Part shown: positions 1-8,348 of the stretch, piece after piece
Position numbering within the stretch: position 1 is the first letter of the stretch
Layout of the letters: each line of letters opens with the position of its first letter
From: Chloroflexia bacterium SDU3-3
GTDB taxonomy: Bacteria > Chloroflexota > Chloroflexia > Chloroflexales > Roseiflexaceae
NCBI GenBank assembly: GCA_009268125.1
Contig: WBOU01000015.1
Coordinates: forward strand, 112,302 to 176,301
DNA: 64,000 bases
Reading direction: 5' to 3'
Translations under genes and position numbers: made by a program
Notes under the pieces: model-generated
The model's database searches: none
What the model was told of the DNA's origin: nothing
What the model saw: the letters and a program-made list of their open reading frames with translations, nothing else

Positions 1-446
1 ACTCGGGCAAGGATGCCAGCGGCGCGTTTATCGCCAGCCCGATCTCGGTGAACGATGGCGTGCTGGCGCGTGGCAAACAGCGCTACGGCATCTACTGCGT
101 GCCCTGCCACGGCGACCTGGGCAACGGCAAGGGCTTCACCCTGAGCTACTTCAAGACGGCGGGCAAAGAGACGCCCTCGTTCTATAGCGATGCGCTGGTG
201 GGCCAGCCCGATGGCTACTACTTCGATGTCATCACCCACGGCAAGGGCCTGATGTACTCGTACGCCTCGCGCGTGCACCCCGCCGACCGCTGGGCGATCA
301 TCGCCTACATCCGCTCGCTGCAGGCCAACCCGCCCAAGGGGGCTATCCCGGCCACGCCCACGCCCAAGGCGGATGCGACGGCGGCCCCTGCGGCCACGGC
401 GGAGGCATCGGCTACGGCGGCCCCTGCGGCTACGGCTGCACCCTAA
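1..446 (+). CDS. actE: Alternative complex III monoheme cytochrome c subunit ActE (5' truncated)
   Basis: The reading frame is open from base 3, so the gene begins before the window; the first internal start (GTG at 48) is not the real one. It encodes a membrane-associated monoheme cytochrome c that receives electrons in the quinol:electron-acceptor oxidoreductase (alternative complex III) of the cell envelope. A CxxCH haem-binding motif lies at 96-110 (CVPCH), and a Met in the segment GKGLMYSY is a good axial ligand. The C-terminal 40 residues are an Ala/Pro/Thr-rich tail with repeats of the AAPAAT type. It is followed after 53 bp by actF. Any lipoprotein signal would lie outside the window. 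The assignment rests on the haem motif plus the neighbour. Confidence 0.85.
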   Translation, partial: SGKDASGAFIASPISVNDGVLARGKQRYGIYCVPCHGDLGNGKGFTLSYFKTAGKETPSFYSDALVGQPDGYYFDVITHGKGLMYSYASRVHPADRWAIIAYIRSLQANPPKGAIPATPTPKADATAAPAATAEASATAAPAATAAP

Positions 447-499
447 CAGTCAGAAAGGAGGGCGGCGCGGGCTATTTCCCGCCGCCGCCGCAAGAAGCT

Positions 500-1747
500 A
501 TGGCAAAGACAGCCCGTGAGGCATCACCCAAACCGCTGCAGCTTGCGCGCTTCTCGCGCCTCGCGCTGATTGTGGGCGCGGTCAGCCTGCTGATCGCGAT
601 CGTCAGCGGCTTTGTCGTGGGTGGCGCTCAGTTTTTTCAGTCCTATCTCTACGGCTTCATCTATTGGTTCGCCATCTCGATGGGCGGCCTGGGCCTGCTG
701 ATCCTCCAGTACTTGGTGGGCGGGCGCTGGGGCCAGACCATCAAGCGTATCCTAGAGGCGATGGCCCAGAACCTCTACCTGATGGCGGCGCTGTTCGTGC
801 CGATCATCATCTCGATCTTCGCGCTGCCTGGGGCGGTCTACCCCTGGAGCGACCCCTCGGTGGTCGCATCCAACCACATCCTGCAGCTTCGCCAGCCCTA
901 CATGAACCCGGCCATGTTCAGCCTGCGCGCGGTGATCTTCTTCGCCGCCTGGATCGGCCTGACCTACCTGTTTACCAAGTGGTCGGACGAGCAGGACCGC
1001 ACGGCTAACCCGGCCATCCACAGCCGCTTCGGCAAGCTGGCGGGCGGCGGCGTGGTGCTGTTCATGCTCACCTACAGCTTCGCCATGATCGACTGGGGCA
1101 TGACCACCGAGCTGGTCTGGTACTCCACCATGTACCCCGTGCTCTACGTGGTGATCTCGGCGCTTACTGGCATCGCGTTCTCGGCCTTCGTGCTGTCCTT
1201 CATCTACAAGGTGCAGCCGCTGGCCAAGATCGCCACCGCGAACCGCTTTCACGACCTCGGCTCGCTGGGCTTTGCCTTCACCGTGCTGTGGACCTACGTG
1301 AACTTCTCGCAGTTTCTGATCATCTACTCGGCGAATATCTCCGAGGAGGCCGAGTTCTACGTGGTGCGCAGCCAGGGCGGCTGGCAGTACCTGGGCTATA
1401 TTGTCACGTTCTGCTGCTTCATCCTGCCGTTCTTCGCGCTGCTCAGCCGCCGCACCAAGCGCTCGCCCGAGCGCATGCGCTGGTTCGGCGCGTTCATCCT
1501 GGTCGCCCAGATGCTGAATGTCTTCTGGCAGCTGACCCCGGCCTTCCACCACGAGCACTTCAGCGTCAGCATCACCGATCTGGCCATGCTGGTGGGCATC
1601 GGCGGGCTGTGGGTGGGCGCGTTCCTGTACTGGCTGGGCCGCCGCCCGCTAGTGGCCGAGAACGACCCGCGCCAGCAGGACTGCCTGGTGCGCAGCCACA
1701 CCGACGCGTTTGAGAAGGAAAAAGGCCCGAAGGCCTCGCACGCCTAG
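500..1747 (+). CDS. actF: Alternative complex III integral membrane subunit ActF
   Basis: This 415-residue protein has ten predicted membrane helices, as expected for the ActF subunit of alternative complex III, which is distantly related to ActC and the NrfD family of quinol-interacting membrane subunits. The complex oxidises menaquinol and passes electrons to a periplasmic carrier, replacing cytochrome bc1. The gene follows actE by 53 bp, so both belong to one transcript. A strong stem-loop begins 10 bp after the stop, so this appears to be the last gene of the operon; no actG-like gene follows. The N-terminal 20 residues are polar and cytoplasmic, and the C-terminal 35 residues are charged. 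Confidence 0.85.
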   Translation: MAKTAREASPKPLQLARFSRLALIVGAVSLLIAIVSGFVVGGAQFFQSYLYGFIYWFAISMGGLGLLILQYLVGGRWGQTIKRILEAMAQNLYLMAALFVPIIISIFALPGAVYPWSDPSVVASNHILQLRQPYMNPAMFSLRAVIFFAAWIGLTYLFTKWSDEQDRTANPAIHSRFGKLAGGGVVLFMLTYSFAMIDWGMTTELVWYSTMYPVLYVVISALTGIAFSAFVLSFIYKVQPLAKIATANRFHDLGSLGFAFTVLWTYVNFSQFLIIYSANISEEAEFYVVRSQGGWQYLGYIVTFCCFILPFFALLSRRTKRSPERMRWFGAFILVAQMLNVFWQLTPAFHHEHFSVSITDLAMLVGIGGLWVGAFLYWLGRRPLVAENDPRQQDCLVRSHTDAFEKEKGPKASHA

Positions 1748-1757
1748 CGCCCTGCGG

Positions 1758-1799
1758 CAAAGCCCCCCGGAGCTGCCTCTGCGGCTTCGGGGGGCTTTG
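1758..1799 (+). terminator. Terminator of the alternative complex III operon
   Basis: A perfect 12-bp inverted repeat (1758-1769 with 1788-1799, CAAAGCCCCCCG against CGGGGGGCTTTG) encloses an 18-base loop directly after the actF stop codon. No long T run follows. Confidence 0.75.
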
Positions 1800-1839
1800 T
1801 GGTATCATGCACCCACTGTAGCATCGTGAGGAGGAGACT

Positions 1840-2160
1840 GTGATTATCACTGAGGATATGGTGCGCACCGCGCTCAAGAATGTTGTCGACCCCGAGATTG
1901 GCCTGGATGTGGTGAGCCTCGGCCTTGTCTACAACGTGGATATAGCCGACGAGGGCAAGACGGTCTCGGTGGACATGACGCTCACCACTCCGGCATGCCC
2001 GGCTGGCCCGCAGATCGTCGACCAGGCGCGCCGGGAGGTTGTGGCCCTGCAGGAGATCTACAAGGATCTGGAGAACGTGAACATCAATCTGGTCTGGACG
2101 CCGTTCTGGAACCCGTCGATGATGTCGGAGGATGCCCGCGAGGAGCTGGGCTTCTTCTAG
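1840..2160 (+). CDS. MIP18/DUF59 family iron-sulfur cluster assembly protein
   Basis: This small protein of 106 residues matches the MIP18/DUF59 family (PaaD, SufT and the N-terminal domain of some ApbC proteins), whose members help mature Fe-S clusters in the cytosol. The family hallmarks are visible: DPEIGLDVVSLGLVY near residues 18-32 and the TTPACPAGPQI segment near 50-60, whose Cys is the conserved reactive residue. The GTG start at 1840 is supported by an AGGAGGAG ribosome-binding site. The gene is monocistronic: it sits between the actF terminator and its own terminator. A role in maturing the Fe-S cluster of alternative complex III is an inference from position only. Confidence 0.88.
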   Translation: MIITEDMVRTALKNVVDPEIGLDVVSLGLVYNVDIADEGKTVSVDMTLTTPACPAGPQIVDQARREVVALQEIYKDLENVNINLVWTPFWNPSMMSEDAREELGFF

Positions 2161-2179
2161 TCTAGGGGCGCTTGGTAGG

Positions 2180-2226
2180 AGCGCAGGGCATATGCGGTAT
2201 CGCCGTGTCTGCCCTGCGCTTTTTTG
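2180..2226 (+). terminator. Rho-independent terminator after the DUF59 gene
   Basis: An 11-bp stem (2180-2190 with 2210-2220, AGCGCAGGGCA/TGCCCTGCGCT) is followed by a run of six T. It separates the DUF59 gene from the convergent phosphatase gene. Confidence 0.85.
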
Positions 2227-2271
2227 TGCCGCCAGCGCAGGAGCGCGGCGAGCTTGTAGGCTTTGATCGCG

Positions 2272-2718
2272 CTAGCCGTACCTGGCGCTGCGCAGCATCT
2301 GCGCGATTGGGATGGGATGGCCATAGTAGGCGCAGAGCGATTCCCACAGCAGCGGGTGGGGCAGCGTGATCGGGCGGGCGCGGTGGATGGCTTGCCAGGC
2401 AGAGAGCAGGTCGATGCCTTCGATTTCGTGCAGCGCCGCCGTGGCGAAGGTTGCCGAGCGGCTGATTCCCGCCCCACACGCCACCATAACGTTCAGCCCC
2501 CGCCCATGGGCAGCGCGCACAAACCCTACCCCCTGCGTGAGCACCTCGCGCGCCACCGGCTCGCCATCCTTGATCGGCAGGAAGAGGTAGTCGATATGCG
2601 GGTAGCTAGTGCGCTCGGCAAACTGCAGCAGCGCGCCGATCTGGCGCTGGCCTAGCCGCACTCTGTTGAGCGTGTCGCGGTAGCTGCCGATGGCGAGCCA
2701 TGGCCGGATCATATCCAC
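2272..2718 (-). CDS. Atypical dual-specificity protein phosphatase
   Basis: This 148-residue protein carries the cysteine-phosphatase P-loop as CGAGISRS at residues 81-88, so Cys81 is the nucleophile and Arg87 binds the phosphate. The residue before the Cys is Ala instead of the usual His. The Asp of KDGEP near residue 51 is a plausible general acid. The length and fold match single-domain DSPc proteins, which remove phosphate from Ser/Thr/Tyr or other phosphomonoesters in the cytoplasm. It starts 21 bp after the stop of the EEP-family gene and is probably co-transcribed with it. The substrate is unknown. Confidence 0.85.
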   Translation of the reverse strand: MDMIRPWLAIGSYRDTLNRVRLGQRQIGALLQFAERTSYPHIDYLFLPIKDGEPVAREVLTQGVGFVRAAHGRGLNVMVACGAGISRSATFATAALHEIEGIDLLSAWQAIHRARPITLPHPLLWESLCAYYGHPIPIAQMLRSARYG

Positions 2719-2739
2719 TGGGCGTGCCTTTCTGCTGCG

Positions 2740-3582
2740 CTATGCCTGCCAGCGCAGCCTGGCCACCAGGCCAAAATGATCGGATGGGAAGACATCGGGC
2801 GTGGCGCTGCCGATCGGCGCGGTGCCGATCAGTTGGATGGACTCGGCCTGCCAGCCGGGGGCGTGCGAGCGCAGCAGGATGCGGTCGAAGCGCACTGGCC
2901 GATGCCTGCCAGCGTGCTGGGCGCGCATGGTGTTCACCTCGGTGTTCTCGGTGTAGCCAGGGTCGGCGGGGTGGATGTACGGCCAGACATCCTGGTAGGC
3001 GGGGGCGAGCTGCTCGTTTTCGTAAGAGCTGGAGCAGAAGTTGAAATCGCCCATCAGCAGCGCGTGCGGCGCGGCGGCCAGCCACGGGAAGATCTTGGCC
3101 AGCTGCCTGGCCCGCGTCGGCGCGGCCAGCGAGGTGCTCTCTAAATGCACGCTAGCGAAGCTGGTGGTGCTGCCGTTGAGCGATGCGCGGGCGGTGAGCA
3201 GGGCGCGGCCCATGGCGCTTGGCAGCGCACGCAGCTCCCAGGCGTGGATGGGCAGGCGGCTAAGCATCAGCACTCCATAGGGGTCGATGCTGCCCCCCGC
3301 GATGTCGGACAGCTGGTACTCGCGCTGCACCCATGGCTCGCGCATCACGCGGTCGAGCAGGGCTGGGGTGGCTTCCTGCAGGGCGATTAGGTTGGGCCGG
3401 TGGGCCTGCAGCAGCGACAGCAGGGCAGCGCAGCGCTCGGCGAAGAAGTGCGGCTCGAACCACACGTTCATGGTGGCGATGGTGATCGTGGGTTGGATCA
3501 CCTCGGATGCGCTGGCCGCGCTTGGCTCCCAGCGCTGGGCTGCTGGGCGGTAGACCCCTGGGAAAAGCGCGAAGTCGCTCAT
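2740..3582 (-). CDS. Endonuclease/exonuclease/phosphatase (EEP) family protein
   Basis: This 280-residue protein has the EEP metal-dependent phosphodiesterase fold, close in layout to TDP2-like members. Visible motifs are TMNVWFE (Asn39), LIALQEATP (metal-binding Glu70), LMGDFNF (catalytic Asp/Asn) and PSDHFGLVA (terminal Asp-His pair). The start at 3582 was chosen because GGAGG lies six bases upstream; the open frame continues much further upstream but overlaps the divergent HIT gene. The family includes DNA repair nucleases and lipid or nucleotide phosphatases, and the substrate cannot be told from sequence. The phosphatase gene follows 21 bp downstream. Confidence 0.85.
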   Translation of the reverse strand: MSDFALFPGVYRPAAQRWEPSAASASEVIQPTITIATMNVWFEPHFFAERCAALLSLLQAHRPNLIALQEATPALLDRVMREPWVQREYQLSDIAGGSIDPYGVLMLSRLPIHAWELRALPSAMGRALLTARASLNGSTTSFASVHLESTSLAAPTRARQLAKIFPWLAAAPHALLMGDFNFCSSSYENEQLAPAYQDVWPYIHPADPGYTENTEVNTMRAQHAGRHRPVRFDRILLRSHAPGWQAESIQLIGTAPIGSATPDVFPSDHFGLVARLRWQA

Positions 3583-3678
3583 GCTGCCTCCGATGCTCCG
3601 TCGTTGGGATGTCATAATGCTGTCGGTATAGTGGTACGATATACCCGAGGGCTGAATCATAGCATAAGGAGCGCTGCA

Positions 3679-4185
3679 ATGAGCACACCATCTTCCTCGC
3701 CGCACTCTGGCTGTATCACCTGCGCGCTGATCGAGCAGCGCGACCAGGGCGAGCGCCCGCTGTGGGATAGTATTTACCGCACATCGCACTGGGATGTGGC
3801 GCACGCCTACGACAGCGCGCTGCCGGGCTGGCTGGTGCTGGTGGTGCGCCGCCACATCACCTCGGTCGCGGCGCTCACCCGCGACGAGTCGGTGGAGCTG
3901 GGTCTGCTGATCGCCACCGCCTCGCAGGCGCTGGAGGCGGCGGTGGGCTGCCAGAAGACCTACGTGGTGCAGTTCGCCGAGGCCCAGGGCCACCCGCACG
4001 TGCACGTGCACATCATCCCGCGCATGCCCGACATCCCCGATGATCGGCGCGGCCCGAGGGTGTTTGGCTACCTGGGTGTGCCCGAGGCCGAGCGCGTGCC
4101 CGAGGATGCGATGAACCGGATCGCCGAGCAGGTGCGGGCCTATCTGTTTACCGCACACCGCATGCGCCCAGGCGGGCGCGGCTAG
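3679..4185 (+). CDS. HIT family nucleotide hydrolase/transferase
   Basis: This 168-residue protein contains the histidine triad HPHVHVHII at residues 105-113, with His109 as the expected nucleophile. HIT proteins act on nucleotides such as AMP derivatives or diadenosine polyphosphates through a nucleotidyl-His intermediate. The N-terminal CITC pair (residues 12-15) may bind zinc, as in several bacterial HIT proteins. The start at 3679 follows an AAGGAG site. It is divergent from the EEP gene. Its TAG stop overlaps the TAG stop of the convergent SGNH hydrolase gene in a shared CTAG. Confidence 0.9.
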   Translation: MSTPSSSPHSGCITCALIEQRDQGERPLWDSIYRTSHWDVAHAYDSALPGWLVLVVRRHITSVAALTRDESVELGLLIATASQALEAAVGCQKTYVVQFAEAQGHPHVHVHIIPRMPDIPDDRRGPRVFGYLGVPEAERVPEDAMNRIAEQVRAYLFTAHRMRPGGRG

Positions 4186-5336
4186 GCCCTGCCGCTCAGC
4201 TGGCGGATGTCCACCGCCTCGGCCATCCGCCGGTAGCCCTCGTCGTTGGGGTGCACGCCATCGCCCGAGTCGCACATGGGCGCGAGCAGCGCGTGGTCGG
4301 CGGGGTCGCACAGCGGCGTGGCGAAGTCGAACACCGCGTCGAAGCAGGTGCGCCCCTGCTCAAGCACCCAGGCGTTCACTCGCTCGCGCTGGGCGTTCTG
4401 CTCGGGCGTGTAGCCGCCGGGCAGGATGGTGGTGCCCAGCACCCTGCGACACACGCCGCGCGCCCGCGTGGCCAGCTGCTGGAGCGCGGCGATCAGCTGA
4501 TCGGCGCTGGCCCCGGCCCGCAGGTCGTTCGAGCCGATGTGGATGATCAGGTCGCGCACCCCCGGCTGGGCTAGCACATCCCACTCCAGCCGGGCAAGCC
4601 CCGGCTCGCCCCACAGCGGCGGCATACCCTCGCCGGGGCTGCCCTGCCCGATCAGCTGGTTGCCCGAGATGCCCGCGTTGAGCACCGCCATCAGGCGGTC
4701 GCCCCCGGCCACGGCCAGCCGCGCCGCGAGCTGGTCGGGCCAGCTGCCGTGCTGGCCATGGGTCGAGCCGACGCCGTCGGTGACGGAAGAGCCGATGGCC
4801 ACCACCGCGCCCAGCGGCTCGGCTGGCAGCACATCCACGCCGCAGAGCAGCCAGCGCGCGCTGGTCTGCAGCGGGTAGTGCATCCACGCGGCATCCTCGG
4901 GCGCGGCGGTGTAGTCGCCCAGCGGTGAGATGTAGGATGTTTCCAGCCCCACGCCGTGCCCGTTGGTGATCTCGCCGCGCTCTACAAAGAAGGTGATGGC
5001 CAGCGACCGCATGGCCGCGATGCCCAGCGCGATCGGGTCGCTGATGGCATCCTGCCCAGGCAGGATGGTCAGCGCGTGGCTGCCCTGGAACCGCACCGGC
5101 TGTGGCGCTGGCCAGACCGCCGGGGCGCGCAGCAGCTTGCCCACGCTGACCGAGCGGATGCTGACCGGCTCGCTGCCGTAGCGGTTCGAGAGGCGCAGCC
5201 GCACCTGCTGCCCGCCTGCAGCGACCCGCACGATCTGCCGCAGGGTGCGCCCCACCACGTTGGCCGAGATAACCGGGGTGGGCGCGGCGTACCAAGCGCC
5301 CACCCACTCTGGCTGGTCGATATTGTGCTCTGGCAT
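4182..5336 (-). CDS. SGNH/GDSL hydrolase with N-terminal beta-sandwich domain
   Basis: This 384-residue protein has a C-terminal SGNH hydrolase domain. Block I is IGSSVTDG (residues 181-188, nucleophile Ser184; the usual Asp of GDS is Ser), block III is HIGSND and block V is DGVHPND with the catalytic Asp and His. The first 170 residues form a beta-rich domain found in a subgroup of carbohydrate esterase-like SGNH proteins. No signal peptide is visible, so a cytoplasmic esterase or deacetylase is likely. The start at 5336 (MPEHN) was preferred because the upstream extension overlaps the next gene and lacks family features. Stops overlap the HIT gene in CTAG at 4182-4185. Confidence 0.87.
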   Translation of the reverse strand: MPEHNIDQPEWVGAWYAAPTPVISANVVGRTLRQIVRVAAGGQQVRLRLSNRYGSEPVSIRSVSVGKLLRAPAVWPAPQPVRFQGSHALTILPGQDAISDPIALGIAAMRSLAITFFVERGEITNGHGVGLETSYISPLGDYTAAPEDAAWMHYPLQTSARWLLCGVDVLPAEPLGAVVAIGSSVTDGVGSTHGQHGSWPDQLAARLAVAGGDRLMAVLNAGISGNQLIGQGSPGEGMPPLWGEPGLARLEWDVLAQPGVRDLIIHIGSNDLRAGASADQLIAALQQLATRARGVCRRVLGTTILPGGYTPEQNAQRERVNAWVLEQGRTCFDAVFDFATPLCDPADHALLAPMCDSGDGVHPNDEGYRRMAEAVDIRQLSGRA

Positions 5337-5355
5337 TGGGTGGCTTTCGTTGTTG

Positions 5356-5628
5356 CTATGGGCTGCGCCCAGTGCTGCGGCAGAGGCTCTGGTATGCCTT
5401 GTCCCAGTGCTCGATGGCATGCCCCGCGCCGCCCGTGCGCAGCCAGATGTAGTAGGCCGCCAGTCGTACAGCATCCTCGCTCGGGATGTTGCTGATAAAC
5501 TCGTCGCAGCTGCCGCGCTCGGCGCTGTAGGGCAGCGCGGCGAACCGATCGCGGCCCGGTGCGGGCTGGGTGTGGCGGTAGCAGTCGGCGCGCAGCGGGC
5601 AGCCATGCCCGGGGCAGTAGAGCGGCAT
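5356..5628 (-). CDS. Small Cys-rich protein with DUF2934-like C-terminal segment
   Basis: This 90-residue protein starts with a cysteine-containing segment (CPGHGCPLRADCYRH) that could bind a metal. It ends with AAYYIWLRTGGAGHAIEHWDKA, which resembles the DUF2934 motif of alternating aromatic, Gly and Glu-His-Trp residues. An AGGAG site lies 10 bases upstream of the ATG at 5628. It is followed 19 bp later by the SGNH hydrolase gene on the same strand, so the two probably form one transcript. The function is unknown. Confidence 0.65.
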   Translation of the reverse strand: MPLYCPGHGCPLRADCYRHTQPAPGRDRFAALPYSAERGSCDEFISNIPSEDAVRLAAYYIWLRTGGAGHAIEHWDKAYQSLCRSTGRSP

Positions 5629-5646
5629 AGCGTGGCTCCTGTGGGG

Positions 5647-6369
5647 TTAGAAGAAGGGGCTGGCCCCCGGCACGGCGGGGTGCCGCTCGACCTCGCGGTA
5701 GAGCCGCTCGGCATCGGCGAGCGCCACATAGAAGCTGACCTTTTTAGGCGGCGGTGTGGCGAGCCGGAATTTTAGGCTGCCATCATGAAGCTTCAGGTCG
5801 AGCAGGCTGCTGTAGGGTAGAGTCAGGCTCAGATTCTTGCGCCCCACATAATAGGCGATCAGTAGCGCAGGGATAATGCCCAGCGCCATGCCGCAGATCA
5901 CCATTGGGATGATCGTGACCAGCAGCACGATGCCGATCTGCAGCAGGGCGCTAGGTGTGAGCCAGCCCTCTACCAGCAGCCCGCCGGGGGTGAACTGCAC
6001 CTTGCCCTTGCCCATGATGTTGCGCCCACCATCGGCCCGCTGGAAGCGCACCTCGAAGGGCTGCCCCTCCGCATCCGGTGCGATGCTGCCGTAGCTTGGC
6101 TTGAAATCGGTGAGCTTGCGCGTGGAGGGGAAGAGCTTGTAGATGCCGAGGCAGCACGCCGCCAGGAGCACCAGCGATACGCCGATAGCGATCAGGGATG
6201 TGCTGGTACTGCTCAGCTCGGAGGGATTGAACAGCTCGTAGATGGTACCAAAGGCTATGAAAACCAGTGAGACAGCAAGGCAGATGAGCAGCAGGAAGGC
6301 CGTGGTGATGCCTAGTTTGCCCCCGTATGAGATACGGCTGGCGTGCCAGGGTGATGATGGGGTTGTCAT
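5647..6369 (-). CDS. Membrane protein of unknown function
   Basis: This 240-residue protein has four hydrophobic segments: two near the N terminus (about residues 17-42 and 52-75) and two near 140-175. A polar domain of about 65 residues lies between the pairs and a basic region at the C terminus. The ATG at 6369 was chosen because GGTGAG lies seven bases upstream; a GTG 12 bases earlier is also possible. It precedes the small Cys-rich gene by 18 bp on the same strand. I do not recognise a family. The middle domain (SIAPDAEGQPFEVRFQ) reads as a small beta-rich fold. Confidence 0.6.
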   Translation of the reverse strand: MTTPSSPWHASRISYGGKLGITTAFLLLICLAVSLVFIAFGTIYELFNPSELSSTSTSLIAIGVSLVLLAACCLGIYKLFPSTRKLTDFKPSYGSIAPDAEGQPFEVRFQRADGGRNIMGKGKVQFTPGGLLVEGWLTPSALLQIGIVLLVTIIPMVICGMALGIIPALLIAYYVGRKNLSLTLPYSSLLDLKLHDGSLKFRLATPPPKKVSFYVALADAERLYREVERHPAVPGASPFF

Positions 6370-6490
6370 AAAGAGTCTCACCGCTCTATTGATAGAATCC
6401 GTAGGTGATGATACACCCTCTGCGCGTTTTTAACAAAGAATGATCTGCTGTATACTACCAGTACGAATGCAAGTGGAAGAGGATCATGGT

Positions 6491-7486
6491 ATGGATTTCT
6501 TGAAACTACAGCGACCTTCACCACATATCCGTACATATACGATCTTTGCCAGTATCTATTTTTTTCTGGCATTTATCCAGCTATCGTTGAAAATACATTT
6601 GACGCCAAACTGGACAAATGGAACGCTTGATAGTACTCATCAGCAGCTTATGGCATTTCAGTATGCAAACAACGAACAATCGCGCCTGTTACAATTTATT
6701 GTGCCGGAGATATTGCATCGCTTGTTGAACATCTCTATTATCAATGCCTATATTATCCAGCGCTGGATGTTTACCTTTCTGATGTTTCTTGGATTTCACC
6801 TCTACCTACGCGCATGGTTTGATGACAAGCTGGCGTTTGGCTGTGTACTTTTTCTTGCGGCTACCATGCCGCTCACCTATATGAACGATCTGCAGGAGAG
6901 CACCCCGCTGCTGCTGCTGACCTTTCTGCTGTCGCTATGGGCGATCCGCGAGAATCGACTCATCCTCTATACGCTGGCGCTGGCTGTGGGTGCCCTGAAT
7001 AATGAGACGGTGCTGATTCTGCCCTTTGTGTATGTGTGCTATAGCTGGCGGGGATTCCAGTGGCGCAGCCTCTTGCATCTTGCGCTGCGCACCGCTCTTA
7101 CCAGCCTCCCTGCATATGCGATCGTTGGCACGATACGATACGCAACCCGTGATCGACCCCGCCTCGCCGAATTTTGGCAGCTCGATACGAATCTGCACTA
7201 TCTTTCGGCCCAGCTGTTTGTTCCTTGGTTTGATTACTGGCGGGCCGAATTCCTCCACTTCTTTTTTCTCTTTGGGTTTATCTGGGTCTACGCATTTCTC
7301 TTCTTTGCCCAGAAACCGATCTTTCTACGGCGTTCGGGCCTACTTGTGCCCATCTTTGTCGCGTTTCATTTTGTTGGCGGCCTGATCAACGAGATCCGGC
7401 TGTTTCTGCCGCTTGCGTTCCTGCTGATCCCGATGGGCGTACTCTACCTCTTCCCCGAGCATGTGCCGGAGCCAGCGGCTCCCTAG
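6491..7486 (+). CDS. Multi-pass membrane protein, possible GT-C type transferase
   Basis: This 331-residue hydrophobic protein has about eight to nine predicted membrane helices. Large loops contain aromatic and charged residues (RWMFTF, YMNDLQESTP, FDYWRAEF), a look shared with GT-C glycosyltransferases and EpsG-like polymer proteins. No defining catalytic motif can be fixed. The ATG at 6491 is chosen because GAAGAGGA lies nine bases upstream; an earlier in-frame start at 6440 lacks one. The base composition is lower in GC than its neighbours, so transfer is possible. It ends eight bases before the convergent acetyltransferase gene. Confidence 0.6.
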   Translation: MDFLKLQRPSPHIRTYTIFASIYFFLAFIQLSLKIHLTPNWTNGTLDSTHQQLMAFQYANNEQSRLLQFIVPEILHRLLNISIINAYIIQRWMFTFLMFLGFHLYLRAWFDDKLAFGCVLFLAATMPLTYMNDLQESTPLLLLTFLLSLWAIRENRLILYTLALAVGALNNETVLILPFVYVCYSWRGFQWRSLLHLALRTALTSLPAYAIVGTIRYATRDRPRLAEFWQLDTNLHYLSAQLFVPWFDYWRAEFLHFFFLFGFIWVYAFLFFAQKPIFLRRSGLLVPIFVAFHFVGGLINEIRLFLPLAFLLIPMGVLYLFPEHVPEPAAP

Positions 7487-7494
7487 CGCCCGCG

Positions 7495-8082
7495 CTACCC
7501 GGCCCGCGTGCCGATCTGCTCGACCACGCCGCGTACAAACGGCGAGCTGAACTCCTCGGCCAGCATGTCCATGGTCAGCGCGTCGTGGCGCACGCCGCCC
7601 AGCAGCCGCACGCCGCGCCTGCGCCCGATCAGCTTGAAGCCGACCTTCTCGTACAGCGCAATGGCCCGCGTGTTGTAGGCGTAGACGCCCAGCATGATGT
7701 TGTGCAGGTTCAGTAGGTTGAACCCGTAGTCGAGCACAAGCTGGAGCGCCTCGGTGCCGTAGCCTTTGCCCCACGCGCTGCGCTCGCCGATTAGCAGGCC
7801 AACCATGGCGGCCTGGTTGATATGGTCGATGTTGAACAGCATGGTGCGCCCGATGGCCTGGTCGCTGGCCAGATCGACCACGGTGAAGACATGGTGCTGG
7901 TCGCGCATGGCCGCGCGCACCGCGTCGCGGGCGTGCTCGATCGCCTGCGGGCTGTAGGCCTCGCTGCCCAGCGGGATGCTGGCCGCCAGGTCGTTGTCCC
8001 AGCGCGCCCAGTGCTCGGCATCCTCCTCGCTGCAGGGCGAGAGGTAGCATTGCTGCCCAACCAGCTTTCGGTAGTATGGCAT
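7495..8082 (-). CDS. GNAT acetyltransferase, RimJ/RimL type
   Basis: This 195-residue protein has the RimJ/RimL-like GNAT layout: an N-terminal LSPCSEEDAEHWARW segment, the acetyl-CoA loop in GERSAWGKGYGTEALQL near residues 98-114, and the terminal NTRAIALYEKVGFKLIGRRR beta-alpha unit. Family members acetylate N-terminal amines of ribosomal proteins or small amines in the cytoplasm. The substrate is not evident. It is divergent from the guanidinium exporter gene, about 270 bp away, and convergent with the membrane protein gene. Confidence 0.88.
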   Translation of the reverse strand: MPYYRKLVGQQCYLSPCSEEDAEHWARWDNDLAASIPLGSEAYSPQAIEHARDAVRAAMRDQHHVFTVVDLASDQAIGRTMLFNIDHINQAAMVGLLIGERSAWGKGYGTEALQLVLDYGFNLLNLHNIMLGVYAYNTRAIALYEKVGFKLIGRRRGVRLLGGVRHDALTMDMLAEEFSSPFVRGVVEQIGTRAG

Positions 8083-8285
8083 CGGTATTGCTGCTTTCTA
8101 TCAGGTCTTCTGGCGTGTGCGGGCAGCATAGCATGGCGGTGGCGGCGCGGGATCGGGTGCGCGATGGATTGGCGCTCATCCTTGCGATGGGGCGGCCCGA
8201 TTTGCCCGCCAGCGCCGGGCTGTGGTATAGTGCTGCCCTCAGTCGCGCCCGCTGGTGCGACTGCCTCTGTCGCCTGCCAAGGCTC

Positions 8286-8342
8286 CGCTGGGACGACCCA
8301 GCGCAGATTTTTCATGTGAAGGGGACGACCCCTTGCCGAGGT
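8286..8342 (+). promoter_or_regulatory. Guanidine-II (mini-ykkC) riboswitch
   Basis: Two short hairpins each present the tetraloop ACGA: stem CGCTGGG/CCCAGCG (8286-8292 with 8297-8303) and stem AAGGGG/CCCCTT (8319-8324 with 8329-8334). A 15-base linker joins them. This matches the established guanidine-II class, two hairpins with ACGR loops that dock when guanidinium binds. The ribosome-binding site GAGG (8338-8341) begins four bases after hairpin 2 and the exporter ATG is at 8349, so control of translation initiation is the natural model. The downstream SMR gene is the expected target class. Confidence 0.93.
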
Positions 8343-8348
8343 GTCCCT

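Noticed and set aside
2740..4311. Long 523-codon minus-strand frame starting at 4311
   Set aside because: The upstream half overlaps the clear HIT gene on the other strand; the EEP protein starts at 3582 with a good ribosome-binding site.
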